Source: Penelope pileata
Lineage: Eukaryota > Chordata > Aves > Galliformes > Cracidae
DNA: 64,000 nucleotides
NCBI GenBank assembly: GCA_013396635.1
Contig: WBMW01005913.1
Span: 28,834-92,833, forward strand
Reading direction: 5' to 3'
The position numbers and the translations under genes were made by a program. Shown piece by piece: positions 49,201 through 63,943 of this stretch. Position 1 is the first letter of the stretch. Every line of letters begins with the position of its first letter. Under the pieces are notes generated by a model. The model did not search any database. It saw only the letters and a list, made by a program, of their open reading frames with translations, and was not told the DNA's origin.

Positions 49201-52200
49201 CAGGACAGAGTTCATATCTGTGAGTATAGAGACGGTGGAAGTGCTTCCCTGCAGTAAACAGGTGCATGAAACCCAGCTCCTCAAAGGGATCTTAGAGGCA
49301 GGTGGGCAAACAAACAACCACCAGAAGCTGTGTTTGAGCCCCTAGCAGAACTCAGGCTGGAAGTATTCCTGCTAGCAGTAGTTCACGTGCCTCTATTCTT
49401 TACCTGTTGTAGGTTCCACACTAGGATTAGGGCTCTGGGGCCACGCGTAAAGCCGGTCACTTAAAAGACACATGTTGCAACACACGCCTTTTTGTGAAGC
49501 TAATCCCCAGCGTGTAGCAGCTGGGCCCTCTGCTCCCTCTCACACTGCTGTTCTGTTACATCTGTGCATTACAGCTGAAAAGAATTGGTGATTCTCAGGC
49601 AGAGTGGTGGGCTAAGAGAGGGCAGGAAGGCTGGAGGAAGTTCCATGAAGGATTTAGCAATATTCTACTGAAAAAAAAAAAAAAGAGAAATGGTGATTGT
49701 ACATGAAAAAGCAGTGAAGGAAAGAAATCCCCACAAAAGTAGAGAGAGCAATCCCGTTTCATAAAACATTTTGCCTTGAAGGGAAGAAGAGTGGGAGAGA
49801 GGGAAACAATTATGGCATAAAAGGGCCTTTAATTTTGTTTTCATTTATATCATTACTTGCTAGAAATCTTTCTGGCAAGAGGAGTAAATTGGGAAGCTAA
49901 GAAGTGAAGAGCCAGTTGGAAAGGAAATAGTGAAAGGATTAAGGCAGTAGGAGAAACCCAGAAAGGAAATAAAAGATGAAACCCAAGGGCAAAAGGGCCT
50001 TTTGCTCTAGATTAATTGCAGAAAGACTTCTCATGTGTCAGAGGAGAGCCTTTTCACTTCAGTCAGACCACTCCTGCCAGATCTCCTGTTGCAGCTATAA
50101 CCCCCTCAGCTCTCTTATGCTCACGCATCCACATCCACACGCACAACCATCAAGGACATCTGCATTCATCATTCTTCCCTCCCCTGAGAAAACAGTGTCT
50201 GAATCTCATATATCTGCTGATAGGATGATAGCGGGGAGTGGGGGGCTGGGGATGTTGCTATATCTACATCCACAGGTACCTCAAAAAGTGGCAGGATTAC
50301 ATATGATAGCAAATATCCCAGGTGTCAGGTGCATTTGTTGGAGCCAAGTATTCTACAGGAGTTCAAACTATGCTTTTCCAGACACTCAGTGCTGCTTAGA
50401 CCATCTGAAAATGCAGTGAGGAAGAACTGGATATGTTTAATAGGCAAAAGTGCAAAGAAACCAGATGCAGTTTCACTGAAGCTGGGTAAACTTTTCCTTC
50501 GGGGAGTCTCTACATCCTTTCACTTGTGTTATGCAGCAGAGCATTGCTAACTTGCTTTAGTTGCTGGAACAGATGTTTCCTTTTACATGTGTATCTCCAG
50601 TGATTCTTCAGTCTGATATGTAGCTGCATAAGCAGGACCTCCTGGAGTCTACGCCATGGAGCTGACTCAGCTTACGGACAAATACTTTTCCTTCATCACT
50701 AACCCTGAAAAGTCAGACTGCGATCCTAAGGCATTCAGCAAGATTCTTGAGTTATGCCCCAAAAGACAGATTCCACAGGCTAGATCTGCTCTTCAGCAAC
50801 CCTGTGCAACTGCTCTTTTCTGTAATTCTGCTGTCTCTTACAGCCACATCATCCCTGCAAAATTTTTCAGGTGTCACTGCAGTCAGAATTTGGTCTTCCA
50901 GTTATGACTTAGTTAACAGCGTTTCATCCACTTTCATGAATATTTCATTGTTCTGCCACTAGTCTCTACCTTATCTAATCACCCAGTGGGGCTGCTACCT
51001 GACTGACAAAAATGCAGATTTGAAAGTATAAACCGTGGTGAGGCAATCCAGTTATTAAAGACATGCCAAACTGCCTGCGGTATCAGATGTTATCAGAGCT
51101 TTTCCATGGGTTCACAGCCTTACATGCATATTTCTGTGAGCTGGATATTAGTGGCAGCCTTCTGCATCTGTCAGATGCTAATTTGGAAACCAAAAAGAGA
51201 TTGTAGCTCCTGTCTTAAAGGCTGTAGGAAGCTGGCGTGGTTTCAGCTAGCAGTCTTCTTACCACGAAACTCTGTTGGTGGAAGGTGGTAGGAGCAGGGT
51301 CCTGATTCACTGGGGACTGAGCTCTGCCTCAGCCCATTTCTATTCTCTCCATTTGTCCATATTCATCCTTATATGACCAAGAGGCAGTGAAATGTTGGTG
51401 TGGCCTTTAGAAAAGACAGAGGTCACTACTCTGGATAAAATCAATAATGAGTCCAGGATGCTTTTCATCTTTAGGTTTCCAAGCGTTTCACAGAGGTATT
51501 GCTGTTCCAAGCACAGAGCTACTGGGAGGAATCGAGCCTTTTCACAGACATATTTCACATGGATCTTTCTTAGCAGAACTCCTCTGCACACGGCGTCTGT
51601 TTGAGATTTACATGTGAAGTGCAACCAGAAGGGGCGGCGGCTGCTGGTTGCAGTTTACCAATCCAGCGCGTGCTGCCTTTGCACTTTGCAGCCCGTGGTT
51701 TGAGCTGCAGACGCGCAGCTTACCCCTAATTACCACAATTTCCTGTTGCACTCATTTGAAAAGACAGTGTTCCTGAGGAAGTTATGAAGACGGCATGTAA
51801 GTTGCTGCCTTAATTTCTGCGTGTGTGATTAAGAATGCTGTCTTATTTATGCTAGTTGCAGCTTGCTTACAGTGCTTCTCAGACCGTGGTGCCTTTTGGA
51901 GGGACGAGAAGGCTCGTGCTTCCATGGAACATGGGCAGGTTGGGGTACTCAGCAGTCCTATCAGCGTGTTGCTCAGAAACAGCTGCGGAAGGTCAAGGCA
52001 ACACTTTCATTTGCTGGTGCTGGAACTGGGAGGAAAGTAGCTTAAATATTTGGTCACAAGATGCTGCTGCAGCTGAGATGTCAGATAACAAAACACACAT
52101 TAGTAAATCTACTGTATGACTGTGAATGTTCCTTAAAGGCAGTAACTGAGAAAAGCATTTTATATGCTCAAACCAGCATGCATTTTAAATTACTGAGCTA

Positions 52201-55200
52201 TTTATGCCCTCAGACGGACTCCCCCAACAGTTGTAGAGTGCAAGAAGCGGATCTCCGTTCCTGTTCGCAGACAAAGTTTTTCAGTAGAAAGGATATTTGT
52301 ACCTTTTTGCTAACAGTCATGGCTTCCTGCCTTTGTTAGGGGAAACACAGTGGAGGGAAGCAGCGAGCTTGCTGTCTGTGTGATGCACAGATAACCTGCC
52401 CTGGGCGCACAGAGCTACCACACCGCTTTGGCGCAGATAGGACCGGTTCAACTTTGCCTGAGTGTTTGTCACGACAGCAATTGCCCTGTTAGCTGGAGCT
52501 CAAATGTGTACAAAGAACTAAATATAACTCTCAAATAAGGGGATTATCTGGAGAGAATATTAGGTGCTGTATTTTTTTCTGGGCATACAATGTGTGTGAG
52601 GAAATGTTGTGGGAAACTCTGGGTTGCTAGGCAGTTGTTTGCTGGTAATACGGGAACTTAGCCAAAGCAGAGCAAGTCTTCTTAAAGACTGTTCTTTTCA
52701 GGCCACATAACAGCAGAGAGCCTCAGTAGCTTCTTTGCAGTCAGTTTTCTTCCGTGTCTGAACGTTTTGGAAACCATTGCTGCCACATACCACTGCTCCT
52801 TGCAGCCAATAAATCACGCCTGCTACTCGCTTGCCTCCACTCATCTAAAAAGTTTTCATTATTTTAACACACCTCTGGTCTTCAGTCAGTTTTTACATTT
52901 TAGTTTACTCATGCAAAACTTCCATTATCACCTCTGGAAAGAGACAGACTGAGAAAATGCAAGATGGCTGCTAAGCTGAAAAGCAGAAAATACAAACAAA
53001 TGTCAAAATTATCACAGTTTAGTGTGTGAAGACAATAATAGAGAAATCAATTTATTTAGCTGTAGGCTCATCAGTGACTCTTCCGGTTTCTTTGTCTGCA
53101 TTGTCATTTTAAAAATTAATTCTGCCTAAAGTTAAGCAAACTAGAATACTCCCCTGTACAGTTACGCTAACTTAAAACATCATTAACTGGATGTGAAGTG
53201 GCATATGAAGGCCCAAAAAGATTCCTGTAGTTTATATGAAGAACCACAGAATCCAGAGTCTTATGAAGTAATAGGGACTAATTTCCATTTCTGAGTTAAA
53301 GTGGAGAGAAAAGCGTAGCCCTCGGGCATTACTCTGCATGTCAGTGATCCGTGCAAGGCAATCTTAGGTACTTCAGTTACAGGATTAGAAATTCAACTCC
53401 AGACAGTGGGAAGCCAGAGAGCTGCTCTCCAGGAGTCACTGAGACCATACCAGGACTCTGACTCTGATTTAAAGAAGAGAGAGGGTATTTCTCAATCCCT
53501 TTCAATCCCAGTTTGTTTCCATTGACTCCCACGAGGCTGAAAAAGGGTTGGTGTCAGAGAAACTGCCATTGGAAGAGGCACTGATGGGCATCACCACTGG
53601 CACTGCCAGCAGGGGCTAAAGGCCAGACAAGTATGGAGAACAGGATCTTGCATTCTGAATCACCTTCCTGGCGTCTGGCGACAAATTTTAATTTAAAGGA
53701 TTATTGTAGTTCAGTCTTGGTGGTGCCAACCCAAATCTCTGTCAGTGCCAAGCCTGACTATGGTGGGAATGGTTTGCCATCGGTGCTCAGGAGGAGGACG
53801 CGTTTCATGTAAAGGGGAGCTCCCATTCCTGCTGCCTGTAATGCACAGGCTCTTTGGTTGCTTGAGAAACCAGAAGCTGGGTGTCATCTTTCACAGTTAT
53901 TGGAAGTGCCTGCCTTCATCTGTTCTGAGATATTTGTGTTCATATTTCTCAAGGTGTGGATAGAACATTATGGCCTCTTTTTGACTCATATTTGTTAGTT
54001 TCAGTTTTAGTTTGCCTGTTAGCTGAACAGTATACCTTATTTTCTTCATGCACAAATTCGATGTCTTTCTTACCACACTTCATAAATAAGTCAATGTAGA
54101 GAATTGTATTACAGAAGCTCTACTAAATGATAAATAATGCATTTGGTTAGCCATACGATGCTGTGCTTGTCTGTCTGCCCAGTGCTCATCTAATTCACAA
54201 AATGTTTTTTTAATGATAGGCTGTGTAAGTTAGGATTAGATGTTTTTTGTTGTATGTTTCATAAAATTCATGTGTATTCTGAACTATATGTTTCTACAAA
54301 GTGTCTATACAGAGAAACATTATATAGAGCAAAAGTCTTTTTTTCTTTCTTGTTTAATGTCTATGAGTTTTGGTTTTTTATTGTTAATTTTTGTTATCGT
54401 TTAATGAAGTTTGGAGTAAATAAGCAGAGTGCTCTCCTGAACCCAGGTGACTCTGTCACATGCCAATTCTCTTTTTAAAGATCCTCAGAAGGTATTAGGG
54501 GAGCTCAGGGGCTATCTTTCCTGCAACCATCATGTACTTCACGTGTATGAAATCCCTTTACATTGTCTGGATGCTTCAGGAAATCAAATGGTTCTGTTAT
54601 GAGGGCCAAGGTCTGGAGAACAGTTTTCAAGAAATGTTTATGTATTGACTGGTGGATATAATAGCCACACTGCTGATAGCCTACAGGAGAGGTTCTCGGG
54701 AGTAAGTGCAGATGTGGAGCCAGAAACCAAGAAGTGAAGGATTGTTGCTCTTCACAAGCTTCTCCTACAGCATCTATATGTATATTGTAATGTTCCAGTT
54801 AAGTAGAAAATTGACATAAGATATTCCAGCAATTATTGGCACTATCAAGATTGATTCTTCTCTGAAAACTTACTTGCTCATTGTTTACCTCAGTGACAAA
54901 CCTTCCAGCAAATCTTCTGTTGTTTCATAACCTCATGAGAAGTGAAGGCAAGTCAAAATACTGACAGATGACAGAAAGACATCTAATAACACTGAACTGT
55001 GAAAAGAAGCTTTTGGGATCAGTCCAGAACAAAGTGCTGAGGAATATCTACAGGCAATTAAATCAATCCTGGAAAGTTCTGCCTTTGAAAGTTCTTCCTG
55101 GCTAGGAAGGTGGCTAAGATATCCTTGATAGTAGAAGATATCCTGGCCTGTGAAAAGGCTGAGGCAGTGTGACACTGAAGGGGCAGATGCGCTGTGAGTG

Positions 55201-58200
55201 GGGAAACTGCCAAAAATGTTGCAGAAAACTTGAGCAAACAGCTAAAGTGGAAACAAGCCAATCTGCCAAGAACTTCAAAATTGCAGAATTACCTTTGGGT
55301 ATTCAAGCTGAGAGAAGTATTCAAAATAATTATAAGGACTACAGTATTCAAAAAATAATAAAGACTAAGATTTCAGGCAGGCTTGAGATCACCAGTGCTG
55401 AGTCTTTGATGGTATCAGGAAAGCATTCCAAATATTCAAAATTCATCCATTATTCAAAATATAGACCTTTACATGCATGACAATGATGAGGATTGCAGAG
55501 TACTGGAGGAAGAGTACTGGCCAGAAGTCTCAGGAAAACAAGGTCTAGAGTGGCTCTGAGCAAGATGATCCATAGCAGGAGGAGCTGGTCTGTTCAGGAA
55601 GCCACATGTGCCACACAATACATGGGAAAAAAAAAAAGGGTTCTTAAATAAAGAATGAGGAAAGTCAATTCTGCAGATAGTGTCTAAGAAAGGTGAGCTG
55701 CTAAGCTGCATGTCACCATAAGATGGCTGAGCAGTGGCATTAAGTCCTTCTCAGAAAATTCTTAGCACAAAGACTATCTGCAAAACAGGCTGCTGCTCAT
55801 TGTCTGGAACTGACAGGACTTGAAAGCTGTTTGGTCTGCTTTAGTAAAGCACTTCACTTGTGAGTTCACAAAGCCTTGTTCTGGAAGCACTGGAGGTAGG
55901 CAAGGTTGGCTACCAGAAATTTCTCAGGTGCGATGAGGTCGGCGGTCTCTACGAACAGCACAGGCTAGGCTACCAGTGAAAACTGGCAATAGACAGGATA
56001 TCTGGTAGCTCCCAGTGCTTTCCTAGCCTTCCTAGAGAAACTCATAAATGGAGTTACAACGGCAGGAAGGGTCACTTGTGCAAAAACAGAGAATCTAGAT
56101 TGGAAGAGGAAAGCTAACAGCTTCTTCAGGCTGGTGCGTTGCTTGTCTTGTTTGTCAGTGTGTACAAAGTGGCCTTCTGCAAAGGAGAAGAAGAAAATTA
56201 CATGGATATTAATAGTGGCAGGGCTGATGGGCGTCATTTTCCATATTATGGGAGCTTCATCACACAGGATAGCAATTGTTTAAGGAAACCGTGAGGAACT
56301 GTGCAGCAGAAGTGGTCTTGTCTTATGCAAGGCCTGTGCAGAGAGAGATACTAATAATTTTTAACGTGTGATTTACAAGTCCCTTAGGAATGTATGGACC
56401 ACTTAGTCTGTGAAGAGCTATGCAGAAAAGCAAGTTTTGCTGTCAGTGAACTGCTTAACTTTTGTGAGCGTAGCTGAGAGGGCAAACAAGAGGATTAAAG
56501 AAAAAGACAAAAAGCATGTCATATATTGCAATTTAAATATTATATAAATGACAGGACTGGGTCTGTTAAATTCTTCATTAAATTCTCTCTGGTACTGTAG
56601 CTGTAGTTGATCTGATAAAATAGACCTATCATTTGTTTTGAATCTAAAATGTTGCTACCAAAATTTTTAAAGAGAAGATATTTCCCATTACTTAAATTGG
56701 GGCTGGACTATGCAGAGTCTTCATCATCCTCTCAGTCACTTCAGGCATTGGTTGTGCCTCCATCTCTTTTTGAACAGTCTGCCAGGAGGCAGAGGATTGT
56801 ATCTGAAGATGATTGCATCTACTGCTGACCTTGAAGGAAATACGATAGCATTATCTTTAAAGTATTGATGGGCTGTGTGGCCTGAAGGCATTTGTTAAAA
56901 GATTCCTCTGCCTTGCTCAGTTAATTTGTATTGCTTAGAGTCTTCACAATTTAGTTTTTCCAACTGTTCTCCTTAGAATTATGGGCAACACAGTGATGTC
57001 ACCCCGTAAGTATTGAAATAGTTTGTGCAGTGATGTCTTGTGAGGATCAAGGATATAAACTACCGAAATCTGAGTAGCTCTCAAACAAGCCAAAGTCTTT
57101 TCTCAGAGTTTCTTAAAAGCATGTCAGTGAGGTATCTGTAAAGGATATTGATAGGAGGAATGTGTACTGAAGTGAAATGCACAGGGGACAAATGTTTGTA
57201 AGGCAAAGATCTCAGTTAAAACTGTAAGTAATAAGTAGATATAACTGCCTCCCTTTTATGTCCTTCCCCTTTTTAAACTCCTCCTCTAGCAAAGCTTTAG
57301 TTTTGCCCATTACCACATACATTCATAGCTGCTTCCTGGTTATGGGCCCAGTAACCATACTTTTCAAATGTTGGTTACATATTTCAGCTCTCATTTTCTC
57401 CTGTGCACATGCGTCTATCACAGAAATGCCATACCGCTGTATTCTGGTGAATCCTCTGAGTAATAGGAGTTTCCCAAGGGGAAGGATGAAGTAAATGGCT
57501 CAGAGGACTGCTGTCTAAAGCTTGAAGTGACAATAAGAACTAAGGGACTGATGCTATGAGGAAGTGAAGACATTTTAGAAAACGAAAAAACTGAACCTTA
57601 ATTTCTGACTGCAGCCTTCAAGAAGTAATGATTTCCTTCCCTTATTCCTTCCAGCACATATGCACATCTTTCCCTCAAAATAACAAATTATGATGACTAC
57701 AGTAGAGTGGGAGAGCCAAAGGACTTGCTAACATATATTCTACACATACCAGTGGTGACTATGTCATACAGAAAAAATGCATGGGATTTTTTTCCCATTT
57801 TTAATAGCAATAAACAACAGAGGTCAGGACGTTTCCTAAGGATTTATTGACTGCTTAAGTTAATATCCTTCACCTTACTTATGAACCAGCATTTGCTCCT
57901 ATCCCACTATTAATCTGCAGGAAATACCCTTCAGTTAGACACCATTTTGTATATAACAGCAATGCGAATCAGTACAAATGATGTTTGAAGAGTGGGTAGA
58001 AACTGCCCTACACATAAAATGCATGCCATGTACGAGAATAAGGACACTGAATACAACACTGTTCTCGTGGGATGCAATGCTGTTCTTCCTGGAACATTCA
58101 GGGAAACGGAGTGACCAGTTCTTTCCCTCTCCTACACAGCAGCCTCATTGCCCACAGCCTAGCTGGAGCAGGTACCATTACCTGAACAACAGTGCCTCAA

Positions 58201-61200
58201 GATGTTGTAGCATGGACATGGGGTCTTCTGTCTCACTGTTGACTTCTCCTGCATGTTTTATCCTTTTCTGATATCCAGTGTTACAATGCATTAGATAGGT
58301 GCGTCATCTTTGATGAGTGACATTTCTTCTTATTTGCACTTGCTCAGCCTCTGGATGAAATTATGCTCCCTTAATCTCTGAAAAAGTAGCGGCAGAGAGT
58401 AAATTCAGGGTAAGGATTGCCTCAGGAAAAGCACAGATGGAATTTGACAGAGAAGAACCATGGAAACTATATAAATAAAAGCAGAATTGTTTATAAATAT
58501 TTTCCTTTTTGGGGGGTGTGTGGGTGTGAGCAATTGCATTATTTGAGTGCGCTTTTCTCTCAGGACATGTTTTCACCGTCGGCACTGCAGTGGGTTCCTA
58601 GGGAAGCAGGCAGCAGTAACACCATCACTGTGCGCCCACGGGCTGCCCCTGCAGGGAGAGCAGCGCTGCTGAGGTGCCTGCCAGCACCTGGGATAAACCT
58701 GCAGTGGGAGCCAAGACGTAAGCTGAGATGTGAGCTGAGCTCTGCCTCGCTCTGCTGAACAGCCCAGCTGGGGAGCTCAGGCAGCCCTTCTGCGAACGTG
58801 ACTTCGCTCAGAGCAACCAAAACAGGCCTCTCACTGCTGCCAGCTACTTTGTAGTTATCCCCTCCTGTCGCTCAAGTGGTTGCAATTGGAGCTTTCAGCA
58901 CATAATTCAAAGCTTGTGTGATGAGGAGGGTGCTACAGTTTCACATGACAGAATTTATTCTTGCTTGAATTTACAAAACAAAGCATTACAAGCAGTTAGA
59001 CACGAAAACTTTCTGAAAAGAGCTTTGCTCTCAGACTGGGAGGTGGCTTTATTCCTGTGGTTGCTTAAATCCTTTACAAGCATGTCCTTGGATTTTATAT
59101 AAACTGCCTTGCGCTTTTCAGAATTATGCTGTCCATGTTCAGTAACTCAGCTTCCCAAAGTGCTGGGGGCAAAGCTGAGCCCTGGAGAGGACAGGAGGCA
59201 AGCAGGGTGTCCATGGCTGAGGGTGTGCAGGGTCAGGCAGCACGGCGTGGCAGGCCATGGCACAATGCAGCAGAGCAGAACGCCAGCATGGAGGTCACAT
59301 AGCAACAGGAAGCTTCAGCAAAGGGAATTCTCCTCGGAGCCATCACCAAAACAACACTGGCACTGTGAAGGTGAGCCAGAGGGTGAAGGGATGACTGCTG
59401 AAGAGGATGTAAAATAGAAAGAGGAGCAAGCTGAGAGTACACTGCAATTATCTGGAGAAGGAAAGGACGCAGGGAAACAACAGTGAGGCTCATGAGAGAA
59501 AGTGAGCAGAAAAACTATGGGCAGAGTTAGTCTCCAAAAACATAAGATATGTGCCCAATGATAGGATGGTTGGTTGGTGTGTGAGTATTTCTTGCAGTTA
59601 TTTCTGATAGTTTTTAATAGATATTTCTAAAAGCATAGCAGCATGATTTTACTATATTACATTATTATTTAAATGGCTTTTGCGTTCTTTATCAGTACAG
59701 TATTAAAATAAGAATAGTAATACAAATTTATATCATTTGTTCTGGAAACGGATTTCACATGTGTAGAAGAAACACTTCTCTGGTGAGTGATGTTGCTAGA
59801 GACGATGAGGATGAGCAATGCTACATTGGTATTCCTGTTAGAGCTGCATGGAGGGCCCCAGCTGCTAGGTTTTACAGATATGGAGTAGCAGAAGGCTTCT
59901 GCTTCGAAAAACTTGCAGGGCAAATAAACATGGCACAGCCTGGGAGATAACTGTAGATAACTTCTCCTTCAATTCTCTGCTCTTTGATCTGAGAAGCAGT
60001 GCTGTGTCCCAAGGGCCACACGCACCATGGGGGCCCTGCAGTCTGGCAGTGGCGTTTGCAGGGAGGAGGACAGGCCACGGCCTGGGGCACCTCTCGTCCT
60101 CCTCCCACAGAGCCAGGAACAAGTGAGACGCCATGACTCGGGTGACAGGAAAACTGCATATCCTGAATTAAGAATGGTGACAGCAGAGAGTTCTGAAAGC
60201 TTGGAGCAGCATCCTGGCAGTGTTTTCCAGGACTGTCCTGCCTGGTTGCTCTGTTTGTATCTCCAGCCAGACCAAATGTCCACTCACATTTTCCTCAGTT
60301 TTAATGAATGATTTCCTGGAATTTTCTATTAATTACGTCAGGAGGAAGAGGCATTTGACAAGATTTGCATCAAAAATAATTAAGTTTGCTAAACTGGAAA
60401 TCCCTTTATTTGTGTAACTGTGGCGATCATGGGGCAGTTCAGGGGGAAATCAGGAGGCACACAGAGACCGGGCTGCTGTGCTGGGGCCAGGGCAGTCCCT
60501 GGGCTGTGGTAAGGTCTGAAGAAGAGGGAAAGTGGGTGACCAAACCAGGGAGCTGGGCTTGACAGCAGAACCATAGGGCAGGACACCAAGATTTTGAGCA
60601 GAGAAAAGTGGAGTGGAGGGCCCAGCCCGGAGCACTGGTCCTCGTGTGGGTTACTGGGGTGCGGTGCCCTGCTCCCCTGTTCCCACCTCAGGCTGTTAGT
60701 GCTTACACTTCAAATTCTGCTGAAGCACAGGAGGAACAGTGTGCTGTGCCAACTCAAGTAGTTTCTAGCTTAGCTTGTACATTGACACACAGAAAAAAGT
60801 GTGTTTAGCTGGGATGTGAATATCCAGTTTATTAGCTACTTTGTACTATGTTCCCTTAGTATTTTCTTAGTATACAGAGGTACAGTTCTTTCATGATATT
60901 CAAGGAGCATTTTGTGTTTTGGCTGAAGGAATCTGCCATTGGTGTTTCCTAAGCCCTGCTTGCTTCTTATACATCAGGGAGCTTTTGGCTCACACTGCTG
61001 GAAGTTGAGGAAGTAGCTGAAGCCAAGTGATGAGATGAGAGGCATCTTTCTTTGGTCCATTCTCTGTTCAGCCCAAACTCCTGTATTTGTGGGACGTGCA
61101 GAGTTATTTGTAAATCCAGGCAATGAGAAGTCAGGAGTGCTGCTGTGAGGGCAGCCAGTATCTTCCCCTGAGCTGTGAGAGAGCCAAAGCTTGGAGGCGT

Positions 61201-63900
61201 TGTGCAGGGGGAGCAGTTTTAAGGGAACAAACAAGCACCCCAGACGGTTCCTTGTATTAGCCATGGAAGAGACATAAAGTTCAACTTGATATTAGCCAAG
61301 ACTATAAAGGCAGATATAATTAAGACTGTGTTTAATTAGGAGATCATAACTATGAATAGGGATGTTCTGTGGCTTAATAGTTTCCTGTGGTATATAAATG
61401 CCCAAGCCAAATTAAATAGTTTGGTAAAAGTGAATGCTGAAGTGAAGGGGTAAAAACACACATGATGTATGTGGGCTTGTAGTAGGGTGATTTTAATTTG
61501 TCATCGGAAAAGAATGAAAAGGCCTGAATATTATTATCAGAGGTTGTTAAGTGACTCCTGGTCACCCTACCATTAATCAAGTGCCACATTTTGAGTTCTT
61601 TCTAAACAGGCTATTTACTTCTCTATAGTCTTACCATTATAAAAGTCTCCCTTTTTATTCAAGAATAATCTTTTAAGAATAATCTTAAAAGAACACTTTT
61701 TTGTGATTAATACTGACTCTCAAGCAGCCAGATAGACAGGAAGACACTCTGTTTGGTGTCATGCAATGCATCATTTGCAAGGTCATGTCATGAGAAATAG
61801 GTCTTTTCACAGGATAACGGTCCTGCTGATACAAAAATACTCTGACATTTATGGAAAAATATATGTCAAGGAAAGGGAAGCATGTTCATGTTTTCAGCAA
61901 ATAACCAAATATTTCAATAGTAATGTATAATCGATTGCTTTGGGAGGAAGTCCTCGTTTATGCCATGTCTCTTTCCTTCTTACAATGACTTCATTGTAAA
62001 TGAAGGTGAAGCATTTTGCACAGTAGCTGCTGGTGAAGCTGTGAGTAGATTGCTTTCTGTGCCGCTGCAAACCATCTGCCTTTTGAATGATGCTCTTTGG
62101 TTGAAAAACATAAAGCTACAGAGAAATAAAGATGCTAAAGGAATGTTACCTTACCCAACCTGTATGTGTCCTCATAATCTTCCTTATCTGAAGTTGCAAC
62201 AGCTGGAGAGAAAAGAGTTCCTGCTACCTCTGTCCTTAGCAGTGTATCTGCCAATGTTTTCCCCCCGATGCATATATTGGTGTACTTGCCCTATGGGCTT
62301 CCCATCCCAGTTTGTGTCAGGGTTGAAAACGCATCTCTATTTGATCTAGTCCTTTTTAACGGCCTGCTCAGTTTGCTGTGGGCTTTATCATTTAACTTCA
62401 CAGTAGGAACTGAGACATGCTTTATGTGGTTTTCTGTAGGGGAACTGTTAGGCCGTGTGGCCTGAACTGATGATTGAGCACCTGGTGAAGGGGTGCGGTC
62501 GGCCCCGGGGAACACAGACCTGTGCTCTCCTGTGACTGGAAGGGGTGGACCAGAGGCAGGGCTGCCCCCAGGCTTAGATAAGGGCCAGCCAGCCAGAAAT
62601 CAGAAAGCTGAGAGATTGTAAGCTTGGAAAGCAGCAGCAGGATGGGAGAGAGAGCAGCACAAGGAAAGAGGTGAGGGAGCAGGAAATGATGCGGAGCAGA
62701 GCACTCAGCTCCAGATGAGACAAATGGTATAGTCATGAACGTTTGGACTTCTTCTGTTACATTTTCAGACAAGAAGCACTTACATCTGCTATTTTTAGTT
62801 CTAAATTCCTTTCTATGATACGCCTATAATTTTAAATATGATAGGTAGTAATGCAAAAGAACATTTTTGTTCAAGTTGGTAACGTGAAATACATTGCGTG
62901 AAAGCAGTTGTACTAGCTGTGGATTAACAGGAGGCCTGAACTTTGCAAGATAAGGTGTGTAGGATCTCCAGGGAAAGGCCTCAGTTACTCTGCACGGAAG
63001 AGACACATCGAGGTGGTATCTAAGCAGTGGGACCTGAGGCAAGCCTGCAAGCTCCACATTGAGGTTAAATCTGGGCACCATTCCTGCTGGATGCTCCATG
63101 TGCCTTGGGTCCTTGTGCTGGCACTTGTGAGGGTGCCCAGACCATATCTTTTCCTGGGGAAATGTGACTGAAATGTGCATTACAGTGTCTGTGGGCCCAA
63201 TGCCAGATATTAAAAAAAAATGAATGTATTCCTACACACTGATTCTGTTCCTCAATCCAAAGCTACACGACAGCTCACTGAAAAATGACTCAGCCTTAGT
63301 AGAAGAAAAAAATACTTAAATGTGACCTTTTAAAGTCACTGACCTTCTTATGAACTAATACCAGACTCCACTGACTTTAAATAGGGACTTTTTTTGAGGA
63401 TGAATCTTGGCTTTCTCTTGAATGCGTGAGTGCCGGTCTCACCTCTGTGATGAGGACATAGTTTCTTGTTCCACGGCTCTGTAATACAGCACAGGAAATG
63501 GTAAGGCTTAATTGCAATCCTACAAAGCCTTGCAAAATTTTATAGGGATGAAAACAAAGCAGCACCTTAATAGAAAGGAGGGGGCTTTTAGATGCTACAG
63601 TAAATAGGGTCGGCTGTTCTGCTCTGTTGTCACTTATATCCTGTCAGAGTGTGTGCAAAACGTGAATGTGTGAGTATGAATAGGTGAAATTGACGTTTTC
63701 AAATTCAAAATGTTTACAAGTGAAAAAAGTGAAGATTGATACAGGAGACAACTATACACGTGCAGCAGATTGTAAGCGAGCATATTAAAACATTATTGGG
63801 TTATACTTTTTTAAAGATAGAAAAGGATAGCTGTCCTTCAAAAATATCTATTCTTTTATTTTATTAAATACAACTAATGCTCTTCTATTTGTTTTTTTAG
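46223..63900. other. Intergenic, no recognised gene
   Basis: About 17.7 kb without a recognised coding exon, RNA gene or transposon. Open frames reach about 147 codons (49976-50419) but none is recognisable, and they are consistent with chance. An A-run lies at about 49671-49684. The 54.5-56.6 kb part has a purine-rich plus strand and could hide an old, unrecognised repeat. Confidence 0.65.
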
Positions 63901-63943
63901 AGGAACTACTTTTTAATGGAAGAGTTCTATTACTGTTACTCTG
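63901..63943 (+). other. Exon-like 43-base unit near the right edge
   Basis: It is preceded by TCTTCTATTTGTTTTTTTAG, a strong acceptor, and followed by CTG|GTAAGTC, a near-perfect donor. Two of three frames are open; in the first it would read RNYFLMEEFYYCYS. I do not recognise the peptide. It could be an exon of a plus-strand gene continuing beyond the window, for example CEP85L by synteny, or of a non-coding RNA. Confidence 0.3.

Noticed and set aside
49976..50419. A 147-codon plus-strand open frame
   Set aside because: No recognisable domain and no supporting splice sites; probably chance.
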